Shown here: positions 27,255 through 39,200 of the stretch, in pieces
Layout of the letters: each line of letters begins with the position of its first letter
Position numbering within the stretch: position 1 is the stretch's first letter
NCBI RefSeq assembly: GCF_003945595.2
Contig: NW_024104358.1
Location: 124,001 to 188,000, forward strand
Length of the DNA: 64,000 bases
DNA from: Pipra filicauda
Taxonomy: Eukaryota > Chordata > Aves > Passeriformes > Pipridae
Reading direction: 5' to 3'
Translations under genes and position numbers: made by a program
The notes under the pieces: model-generated
The model's database searches: none
What the model saw: only the letters and a program-made list of their open reading frames with translations
What the model was told of the DNA's origin: nothing

Positions 27255-30200
27255 CTGTCAAAAAGAAAGAAGAGTAAACCCTTGTCAGTTTTGAAATTTA
27301 GAAAAACTACCTGGAACACCATTTTTCAAAAGCCAAATGAATGTGAATCATTGAGGATTTATAGAAAGAAGCAACCAAAACTGCTCAACTACTCTACACA
27401 TAGGAATTTTACACTTTCAGGATTCCCAAACAGGTTTGGGAAGAAGAAGAAACTAAATCAGGAGAACAGGTTAACTGGTATGCTCAGAAAACCCCTCAAT
27501 CTTCCTACAATATTACATACAATTTCTGAAAATACATAGGACAATAAAAAGAATAAACAATTTTTGCCGCTGCACGGAAAGCTCAATCGCATTAATTCCT
27601 CAATTTAGATGCTCTAAAAATACTAAGAGATTGAATTTCAATTCTGTTCTTATGTATCTGCTGTCCTTGTTAAAATATTTGTAAAAAATATTTTTCTGCA
27701 GCAGACTGAAAATTGTGGTACTCCTGACATTCTGCTAGCCTTTTTTTTCCACCTAACATTTCACTTTATTCACTACTTCAAGATTCATCAGGGTATGAAG
27801 ATTCGTTGGTGTTTTACAAATCAAACACGCCCATCAAAGCATTTTTATACTCTTACAGCTACAAGTTATTTCCCTTGTTAACTAGGAAAAGCAAAACATG
27901 AAGCCAGTTTAATCAAAATTCAGGCTGTTGAGAAGGCCAATAAACTCTCAATGTAATGCTCTATTTGAAAAGTTTTTAAATGCCTCAGAGACAAAAGAGC
28001 TAAGTTTTATTCTTTATCCACAAACTTTACTTCATCTAAGCTGAAGTGTATGCTTTCAATTCTTCCCCTGACTATAGGAAAAGAACAAAGAAAGTGCTCT
28101 GGCTGAAAACTGTTTTTTCCTTTAAGTATAATCATTTTCAATTCCTTCTCTTGTAGGAGATGATTCATCTTAAGCTATCACTTTCATAAAACACACATGT
28201 ACACACATACACACAGCCATTGCATTTATAAGCTATGCTAGAGCTGAATGTTTAAATACTTAATTGGTGCTAGGATTCAGTAACTGGTAAAAACTATCAA
28301 AACAATACCTTTTTTTTTTAAAGACTCTGTGAGGAATAATAAATCAAGAATATTATTTCTTCTAAAAGCAGCCCTTATTAGTAGCATGAAAGTATTAAAT
28401 ATTAAAATAATAATCTTTTTGTCACTTCAGAATTTAAGACCGGTAACTCAAATGAATTTATTTTTTATTAACATCAAAGCACTCTTTTCTGTACAGTATA
28501 TTACCAGGATTTTGGCTTAATTTTGTCTCAGTACAAAACAAGGTAATAGCTATTTGATCCAAATAGCCTGCTTGGTTAAACAATTTGCTTTCTCATGACA
28601 TTGTCCAATTTTATTTTACTCAGTAGGGTATCTAGGTTGTCTCCTGTCTGTTGACACTGTGAAGTCCCAGTATTTTTACCTTTCCACGAGGCACAGGACA
28701 GGCACTGACTGTGGCTATGCCCAGCAAAAAGGAAATTGGGGGGTGGTACCTACACCTATCTATGCTTTGTTCCCATTTATATTTTCATTCCCTTGGGGTC
28801 CAAGATGATGGGGATAGTTTCCCTAAATCTCTGGCCATATAAATCAACAAAATTATCCTCATTCTATTTGAAATTAAAAGCAAAACCGTCTCAGCTGCTG
28901 CAACAGCCAGTTCAAACCTAAAAATGTTATCAGTAACTTAGGGCCGCAGTAACTGCTCTGAATCAGAAGTTCCAGCCCCAACAGCTTATTCCTGCCTGTA
29001 CAGTTCCTGCCTGAACTTCTGGAGCTCAGGGAGGGGCTGGGGCATGAGTGCAGGCAGCAGCTACACCCATTCATGTAGAAAGCCTGCCCTGTGGGCATTT
29101 CTCCATCTCTCCTTTAAAATCCCAAATTTAACACATCAAGGACAGTATTTGGAAAGCTACCAATGCCACAATATCACACCATAATGGCAAAGGTAATGAA
29201 AAATAAAGATGCTTTCAAAGGATACAACTGCATTTTTTCCTCAAGCTAACATTCATATATGAAAAGATGAGTTGAAAACGCTGCTAAACATCACCTGCAA
29301 TAAGGAGTGACTCCATTCTTGGAGGTGGCTGTGGTGGTTTGAACAGTTTATTGATGTCCTCCTCAGGAAGAGGGGGTTCTCCTCGACTTTGACGCTGTAT
29401 ATTTTCTTGCTGACGTCTCTGCTGGTACTGAAAATAAAGCAACAGGTTCAGAAGGCAGCAGGACTTCCAAAGCTGCAAAAAGTTTTTCTTTCCAGGTGCT
29501 TTTTACTAACCAGCAAGTATGCTTTAAAAATTACTGGCACCTTAAATAAGAGAGATGCTGCAGAACTATGAGGTACTGAGGTGGTGGGGTAATGCTGTGT
29601 CTGATGGAAAGAATACAGCATGATAGATAAAGGCCTCCATTGCCCCACAGAGAAAAGCAAGGTATGGAATATGGTAGGTATGAGAAACCATTACCTCAGA
29701 TAGTTATATAAACAAGAAATTTTCCATTTTATGCAAGTTAAAGGTCAAAACAATATTAATGTGCAAGGGGAAGCAAACTTGATTAAATAAGGTATTTTAA
29801 GCCAAAAAATATTAATTCTAAACTGAGAACGAAGTGGTGACTGAAACCAAGCACAATGATTTATTTCTCTATTCCAGTTATTTAGATATTCTGCCACTTC
29901 AATGCCATTTCTTTGTGGGTTACTAGAGGACATACTAGAGTAGCAGTTTGTAGAAATTATTATGCTATATATAAAAAAAAAATATTTGTTTTCACTGCTT
30001 CTCTTTCCCATATAGATTACTCAAACTTTACAAAAATTGAAGCAGACCATTTCTGCAGCTTTTGGATAAACATTTGTTCTTGCAGAAGTACACAAATCTG
30101 AAAACATGTATATGAGATTTCATACTGTATGTCACAGCATGGAACTAGTTATAAGGTTTGTCTTCAAAGCCCTCATATTCAACACACACACACACAAATC

Positions 30201-33200
30201 TTTATTTTAATGGGGCAGAGAGCACAGAGTGTTTTCTCTCACTTAAATGTATCTGTGATTCTGTGAGTTTGAAAACAGTTCTTACTTGGTGGCACATAAT
30301 CAAATGAAGTAATTTTTTTCCAGTAGTAGTGACAAATACATGTTTTCAGACAATGTTAAAAATAAAATCTTAAATGCCCATATTTGTATGTGAATTGCAT
30401 GTAGATTCTTCTTTCTTTGCATTACCCCATTCACTTCTCAGCAGTCTGCCTATTATTCTTTATTGAAACAGCTTGCTCTTAATCACAATTGCTCCATTTC
30501 AAAAATGAAGTTACAACCACTAACTATGCCACAATGAGCCACTACTAAAGCAGCTATAGTTAGTAAAGAAATTGAGACACCATGGAACCTACTTTGCTCT
30601 GCTTTCCAAAATAAATAGATCCCCTTGTTATTAACAAAAACCTCTGAAGTAGATGCCATCTTTCTATTCAAATTAGGCAGTAAAGGAAAACAAATTTTCT
30701 GAAGATAACATGTATGAAGCTTCTATGTCCTCAGGAATTACAAAGCCAGGAGAGATCACTGATCATGTGCTGCTTCCCTGAAGTATTCCCTGTCCAAGCT
30801 TCACTTAAGTGAAAAAAGGCAATTTTGACTTTAAAATAGTAAGTGATGAAGCATTTCACATGAGCCACAGGTGTTCTTTTTAATAATAACTTACTTTGTG
30901 TGGCAATACCTGCAATATTTTATCTTAGAAGTGGTCTGGCCAATTTTCAGTTGGCCAATATTGAATCTTGTCATATCTCTGTCTGCTAGATTAAAGAGTT
31001 CAAATTTATTTTTCATGCAGGTATTTCTTGAGTAAGTAAGTAATTTGTTAACTTATCATGTGATGTGAGTTGTGTTCACCGAGATCTGCTCTCCAGGCTC
31101 TTAAATCATTCTCATAGTGCTTTTTTCCAATTTACCACCATTCTTCTATAGTTAGACACAGCATTGCTTTATCAAAGGCTGCAACAGCAAAGAAAGTAAT
31201 AATGTCTCCAAATCATAGCACAGCTAAGGTTGGAAGGGACCTCTGGAGGTCACCTTGTCCAACCCCTCTGCTTAAGCAGGGCCACCTAGAGCTGTTCTCC
31301 GTACTCAAGGTTCTCTAATCAGACTGCTTTGGATTTTAAAGAGGCCCTTTGGCACCAGAAATTAAAAGTCAGCATCACCCAATCAGTATCATTATCTACT
31401 GATACAAAACATAACTAAAATGTTCTTTCCAATCAGAGAACAGGCTGCTGTCTTCACAGTCCACTGGATTACATTTCTTTATTTCTAGATACATGACTAG
31501 ATACATTACGTGTGATGGAACTAAAACACAATTTGTTTTGGAACAAAGCTTGTACTTTCACCTCTTTCATTTACTGAATGTCTGATCCCTGTGTCTATAG
31601 TGTATTTATAAATTATTTTGGTTTATCATAAATCATTAATACACACGTAAAATTGCAAAGAAAGCCAAATCCATACTATATGTCACTAGAAGTGAAATCT
31701 AGCACATTTTATAAATCTTCTTGTATAGGGTTTGTGCAGCAAGGTTTGGTAGCAGGGGGGCTACAGGGATGGATTCTGTGAAAGATTGCCAGAAGCTTCC
31801 ACCATGTCCAACAGAGCCAACACTAGCTCGCTCTGAGATGGACCTGCCACTGGCCAAAGCTGAGCCCAACAGCAACACTGACAGTACCTCTGAGATAAAA
31901 CATTTAAGAAGGGGGGAAATAAAGCCCTGCATAATGGCAGCTGAGAGAGGGCAATGAGAGTGTGTGAGAGATACAGCCCTACAGACACCAGGGTCAGTGA
32001 GGAAGGAGTGGGAAGAGCTGCTCCAGGCACCAGAGCTAAGATTCCCCTGCAGCTCTTGGTAAAGACAATGGTGAAGCAGCTGTGCTCCTGCAGCTCATGG
32101 AGCAGGGGACGAGTGTGAGAAGTCCTACCCCTGAAGAGGAAGAAGTGGCAGAGACAATGTGTGATCAACTGACCCCAGCCCCCGTTCCCAACCCCTTGTG
32201 CTGCTGAGGGGAAAAAGGAGAGAAAATAGGGAGTGAAGCTGAGCCCAGGTAGAAGGGAAGGGTTGGGGGGAAGGTGTTTTAATATTTGGGTTTATTTCTC
32301 ATCACCCTACTCTGATTTGACTGGTAATAAATTAAAGTAATTTCCCCAAATTGAGCCCGTTTTGCCCGTGACAGTAACAGCTACATGATCGCTCCCTGTC
32401 TTCATATTGATTTCTGGGAGTTTCCTTGTATTTTTTCTTCCCTGCCCAGCTGAGGAGGGGAGCGATAAAGTGGCCTTCCAGGACATTTGGCACCCAGCCA
32501 GGGTCAATCCACCTCATGACTTAATAGGTATGTTTTTGTATGAATTTTATCTTGCTTAGATCCCAATTCATCTGTCTTGGATAACACTACCCAAAACGTA
32601 TCTTGTGGAAAAAAAAAATGCTCTCATTCAGGTTTTTCCATGTTACCAACCTGATGTTTCTGCTGCTGCTGTTTGCTTACATTCCTCAGGTACGTATTGT
32701 ATTTAACAATGTCTTGGCTCATCTCATCCACTCTGTCCATCAGTAGCTGCAGACTCTTCCCAAGGTGATTACTGAAATACAAGAAACATTCATGAAAGAT
32801 TAAATTTTCTATTAAAAAAGAAGTTTTAAAATTTAAAAGCCATTCTGTCATCTACCATCATTTTTGCACTAATGGCACTGCTTGCAAATCCTTAAACTCC
32901 TTATCTTTGTTCATATACTTATCTGATGATACTTTACATGGCATCTCCTCCTCTAGCATCTTTGCCTTGTTGCAAATACCATATTTAAGTGTTTTGGTCT
33001 TTCCAGGAACCTCTCAGTAATGAAAAAACAATGCCTTGAATGAATTTAAAGTTATTACAGATGCAGGTCATACGTTTGAAAGAAAAAGTCTGATGCTTTT
33101 GTGACATGTAACCCAAACAATATTCCAGGAGATGTGTTCAAAGAGTTTGGTTTCGAATTACTACTTACTTACAAGGTTTTTCACAGATTTTTAACTATCT

Positions 33201-36200
33201 CTGCAGAGAACTTCTTGAGAACTGCATCTCATTAACTAGTATATCAAACCACGCCTGAAGTTCAGCAGACATTGCTTGATCTTAGCCGTTGAAAGGGAGA
33301 GTTGCATCCAGTCCAGCCAGCTCCACATTCCATACCAACATGGAAGCAGCAAGGCTGGGCGCGTCCAGTTCCAGTTATGCGATCTACTGCCTTGGCCAGA
33401 CAAATGCAGTCTGTTAAACAACTTTTATTGTTACCATTTTTAGCAATGGATTCAGTATTTTGCAGGAATGTTCAACTCAAGGTATAACTTCCAAGTCAAA
33501 GTTTTGGAAGTTTTTAGGTTGGTGCCCATGGAGACAGTATTTATCCCAAATTGTGTTTACAGGGTAGAGCAGCAAAGAAGGACACTTTCTGCTCTCTATT
33601 GATCCCTTTGATCAGAAGCTAGTTTGTTGGCACTGAGCTAAGCCTTAGCCAGTACTACTTGGCTAAAGGCCAACAACTCAAAAGCTAAACTCCACCCTTC
33701 TCTTCCTCACTACAATTCATGAGAGTTTCTTTCCAATAAAAAAGTTTGGTGCACTTCAATGTCAGAATCATATCCTTCAGTCACTGTTTCTCTGTGTTAT
33801 CTGAGATTCTTTCTGCCTTTCACAATGCATTCCTGCCATCCTACAGCCTACGGACTGGGGAGACTCTAACTGGAATACAAAGGCACAAAGCTAAAGGGAA
33901 CCATACGTAATATTACACACATCCCTTTTTAAGTGTAAGTTATTCCCCAAATCCATAGAACTCATAGCTGGAGACAGAAGCTGGTAATGTAGTGAGGCAG
34001 TAGGATACCTGCTGAGATCGAAGCTGGAGGCACCCTTATCTCAGTGCTAGGACAGCTGTTTCACTCCCTGAGCTGCCTGCTCACTGAACAAAGGGCTGCA
34101 TCAGTAACTTCAGACCACAATTTATTTACAAGCCAGAGTTAGATCTCAGTTGTGCACAGGGGCAGATGGTGAGGAGGATTTCAGCTACACAGCAGCAAGA
34201 AAGGCGCCACTATAATAATTATTTTTAAACTTCTTGGGGGTTTTTTGGTTGAACATTTCAAGAACATGGTATTTAGAACTGTGGAATATTGCCATGGCTA
34301 GGGGTGTGCATGTTTCCAGTTTTTTACAGAGTTTATATTACACGGAGTTTGTGTTAGAACTGGCTATTATCAGAAATGCCTGTGTAGGTACACACTAAAG
34401 GCCTTGTGGGGTATGTGCACATCACAAATACATAATTATTTTACAGATAGTGTCCATGTGAAATATAGTTGGTTACAAAGAATATGTTTTATATGAATCT
34501 CTTTGGGACCAGCTTAGTACAGCAGAATACAGAAACAGAGAGTTATTGTTAGAAGTTGCAGTAATACAGTGTTTGCTCTCATTGCCAGGGAAACAAAAAG
34601 CTAAAAACAGATAACTTAAACAGATGTGAACTGAGACATGAAGTGATAAGTATGTTGCAAATACAGGACCAGCTTTTTCCTCAGCTCTCATGTGGTTGAT
34701 ACCCCTTTTTGCTCCATTTCTTAAAAAAAAAAAAATAGAAAGACCAATAGCAAGTAATTTGTAAAAATGTATATATACAACGTTTAACCAAGTTTTACTC
34801 AGCTGGAGTTTATTCTGGTGGTATTCAGAAAGTTAGATCACATTGCTCCAGTCCATAACACTCACCATACACTTAATTAGCCCAAAGGGTCCTCTAGGTA
34901 CCTCCTTACCTTGCTGCAGATCTCAAAGATCACATTACTAGGTACCTCTGTGCATCAATGCAATTTAAAAAAAAAAATTAAAATATATGTATTTTAAAAA
35001 GGGGTGCCAGTAAATGCTGTTCACATGCTCATCAAGACTCACTTCCCTACAGGGCTCTGTGATAGTCAAATGTAGACAATGTGGAGCTCAGCACTTGGCT
35101 TTGTTGTTGTTCTGGGGGCATCAGTAATAAAGAACCTGCAATTTCAGTGGATGCATTTCAGTCAGCAGACTCAGCAAAGGAGTCGATTAAATTGAGTTTA
35201 CATTTAAATTAGTGAGTAGTGTAGACCAACAGAAGCAGATCTATAGAGCAAAACAGCTGGTGTTGAGAAACCAATGGCCATGGTACATGTGTCTCGGGGG
35301 GCTCTTATCACTACTTCTGACACGGTCCAGTGATCTGGAAGTGGCTGAAGCACAGTAATTATCTTCCTAATGCCTCTTTTCAGTTTAGTTTCATCTGAAA
35401 CAAGTCAGGTCTCAGATCACCCAGTGGTGATGATCTGAGCACACTCTTGAGCTGAACTAGAAGACAGCTCCACCCTGAGATAGAACCTGGAGACCACCAC
35501 ACTGGTATGTGAATCCTCATAAAAGAAAACTACCAGCTGCAGAACTGCTTTCATATTAAGCATCACAAAGTCCACACTGTGTTCTTTTTTGGGAAGAAAT
35601 ACAGATAATAAAAGAGGTAGAAACAGAATAAAAATCAGGGGAAAAAAATCTGTCATGTGGATTCTTACACATCTAATGAAGAAATAATCTAATGCAAGAG
35701 CACTCCAACAGAACTGTTACAGGATCATGCACCTGTAGGGAGAGACCTGTAAAACTTCCAGAAGTTTATCATTTGACACTTATCTGCGTAGCTTAGTTGG
35801 CATAATCAAAAATGCCCAAAAAGGACAAACACATACAAACTGTCAAAGGGAAACTGTCAAAGCCTGTTTAGAACATAAAACAGACTAGAAAGTATAGCCT
35901 GGAAAGCAATTTCTTGTGCTGTGCACTTTTTCTGTAACAGCCTTATACTTGATGGGGTATAAACCTTCACAGAAAAGGGCAGATATGAAATCAGGTCCTT
36001 GGCACACGGATTACTCCTGATTCCTTGTTTAACAATTATCAAATACAAAGGTCACTTAATTCTGAGGGTGAGAAGTAGAAACCTGTGGAGTAGCATAATC
36101 TGCAGGTAACACTCTGGTCTTTTCTGTCTTTTCTTCCCAGTAGTGAGCCTTGCATCTGGCAGTGTTGTGGTCCAGCAGCCACCGAAAGAGAAAGCAACAA

Positions 36201-39200
36201 CTGTATATTAACTGAACTCACAGATCACTCACTACAAGGACATCCAGCTAGGATTCAGGTCTGGCTAAGAGACGTGAATGCAAACCTTCCTCTTCCTGAG
36301 GGAGTGCTCGTAGCACCAGAGCCTCCCTTTGCAGACATATTTTAAGGAGAGCAAAGGTGCAGTTTACTGTTGCCAGCAAAGTCAGTTTAAGAGGTTCCAG
36401 CATCAGCATCTTCCTGCCTCTCCCTCTTTGCCCAAAGATTACAGCATTCTCAGCTGTATGGATTCAGCTGTTTGCGTGGGCACACTTCAAACTCTTTTAG
36501 TGAAATAGTCTACTGTAAATGCAAACCCACCCCCTGTTGGGGGTTCTTTTTTTTTTTTTTAGGGAGGCTGAAGGAAAGGCTGGAAGGGAAGAGTGGGAGT
36601 CTGCCTTTTTCCATCACACTATTCCACAAAGCTATTTGTACAGCCATATTCTGAAACAGATGAGGGAATAAAAATCTTTGAGGGTGGGAGGGGTGTAGAG
36701 ATGAAATGGGGGTAGGGGGAGAAACGAGGCAAGCAGCTGGGGCTGGAACCTCAAACTGGCTCCACTTCTGTAGGATTCATAATGGGGAACTACACATGAA
36801 GCCCACATTTAGTTCAGCATCTTTAATCAGAAAAGGACTCCAGTCACACTTGCTAAAGGTCTGAAACACCCAAAATGAAGCCTCAAGTGAAACACCCAAA
36901 CTTCAAAGAGCAGCAGCAATTCACATCATTCTCAGCTGCCCGTGTCCTGCTCATTAGTTTTAGTTGTTTCCACACACAGCTCACAGGCCTCAGCTCACAC
37001 TTTTGGAGAAGCCCACGTACCCACACTGGGCCGGGAGCCTGGGTGCCTCAGCTCCCTCTAAGATCTGAGTCATGATGCTGTAACCGAGGCACCAAATTTT
37101 GGGTACAACAATTCTGAAGCTGGAGATATCCCAAAAAGATGCCCCCCTAAACTTGCCTACAATTGCCATATTTGGACCCCCTCCCTTATTTGATTTTATT
37201 TTGCTTGCACCATGGCTAAAGAAGACAAGAACAAGGAGCAGCAAGAGGAAGCATAAGAAAATGCTGTATCTGTTGCTCATTTTTTCCACTTTCCATCAGC
37301 TCTACTGAGGCCTCTCTCCGAGTCACTGCTTTTTGGGAAAGGTGCCACCTTGTACAGCGTTTTTCCTCCTGGTGAGAACAGCTTTCAGTGGATTAGAGAG
37401 GTACTGCTGGGCAAAGCACATCTTTTTGATTAAAAATTTCTAAGGAACATTCCCACCACTTAGCAGAACTTGTCTACATCTCAGCATTTCAACCTGAGTT
37501 CAATCTGTGCTGTTTAAGAGGATTTTGTTTGAATGAGATATGTAAGTCAAGAGTCTTGAGCTCCATTTGTTTTCTACTCTGACTTTGATGTGTGCCTTTG
37601 GGCAACACATTTAACCTCCCTGTGTCAGGTTCCCCCCTCTGCAAATTAGAGATTTTCATAATTATCCTAATAATCTGTTAAGCACATTGAGATTTTTGAA
37701 TAAGCAGTAAAATGTATAAAGTTTAATATTGTTTTCAAAAGCCAATGTAACCCTCCTTATTGTCACTTTCGCAAAAATACTGCATCTGATGTTTGAAAAA
37801 TATATCTGCCAAGTAGATGTTAGTGCAGTAAATGTTCAGCACATGTTTGCTTCTACTGACGCACACTATTAGAAAAATTGCTTGAGACAAATTGAGATAT
37901 TATAGAACAACCCTATTATGAAGCTAGACCACAAAAAAGGTTTTTTTAATTTAAACTAGATCATCAATAAAATAAGGAAGAGATGGATGAGAATGAGAAA
38001 GTTGGTTGTAATTATTTCTCTGAAGATCTGGAACATTATCTGACAGGATTTTAATTCTTGAGTCTCTATCAAAAGACTGGCAGTGCTCCAAGGTCTTCAA
38101 GACATTTTGGTCCTTAAGGGTAGCAGGAGGGTAACAGTTTGAGAAAAGGGTCTTTACTTGCTACTACTTGCTAGCCTTGTGCTAGTCTGCCTCCAACTTC
38201 TTTGCCTAGAATATTACAGTCAATTCAGATTTCACAAGAGAAACACAAATTTTTGCCCCCCAAAAGTAAACTACAATATGCGATCACAAATGTACTTCAA
38301 AAGGAGAATGATATTAAGGTGCAGGCAAAGTACCTCAAATAGGTAGAGCTTCAAACTCAGACAAGGCGGGTGGTTGAACATGTGAAAATCATGATGAAGT
38401 AAACTCTCCAGAGGAGAGGAACTATAGGTAAATAATTTTATTGCCAAAACTATTGCTTCAGAAGATTACAAAAGGTTCAGGGATGCTCAAAAAGAACAAA
38501 AAAAACCCCCCAAAACCATCAAAAAACCAAAAAAGCCTAACCAACCCCGAACGCCAAAGAAATAAACCAACAACAAAAAAACCCAAACAAAACAAAGAAA
38601 AACAAACAAAAACAAACAAAAAACCAACAAAACAAAAAACAAACAAAAACAAAAAACCAAACCAAACCAAACCAAAACAAAAACAAGGCCAAAGTAAAAA
38701 AGGAGCCTTGAAGTTACTGTCAACGACAGCAATAATTGCAAAGTGCAGAAGACAGGCACCAAAATTAAAAGTTGCTATCTGAAATGTTTTAGCCACAGCT
38801 ACTGAAAGACAAAAATAAGGCAATGTGAAAATAAATACAGAAAAATGAAAATAAAACTCCAAATAGTGGGGGTTTGAACTTCCCTACTTCAGGTAATATA
38901 TTCTTTGACAGAGCAACTTTCGCAGCTGAATTCAAGTAAAAACTAGTTAAATATTTCAGCAAGCAGTACAAGTCACCCTACCTTGAATAAACAAGCATTA
39001 AAATGTTTTAATTTGCTAGCTGCTGAGTTATACCAATGTAAGATATCACTGAATGTAACCTGCATGGTAACTAAAAGCAGCTATCAAATATTAAAAAAAG
39101 GACACATACAAAAATTCCAAGCAACCCACTGGGGTAATTTCCAAAATCTTCTCTCCATCAAACCAAACTAATCACCCTAAGTTCCTTGAATAGACCAGGT

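Larger units (their letters stand above)
29428..32650 (-). other. EIF3H: EIF3H intron 6
   Basis: 3.22 kb. It contains a CR1 fragment (31.2 kb) and the LTR-like repeat (31.7-32.5 kb), so at least a quarter of it is transposon-derived. The remainder is AT-rich without other recognised features. Confidence 0.9.

Noticed and set aside
31761..32168. 135-codon frame on the minus strand in intron 6
   Set aside because: It is the antisense of the LTR-like repeat and has no protein similarity I can recognise.
35784..35800. tRNA box A-like sequence TAGCTTAGTTGGCA
   Set aside because: No matching box B (GGTTCGANTCC) at the right distance and no cloverleaf; a chance match or a very decayed SINE at best.
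38441..38862. Lys/Asn/Gln-rich plus-strand frame and Phe/Val/Leu-rich minus-strand frame
   Set aside because: Both are translations of the A/C-rich low-complexity block.
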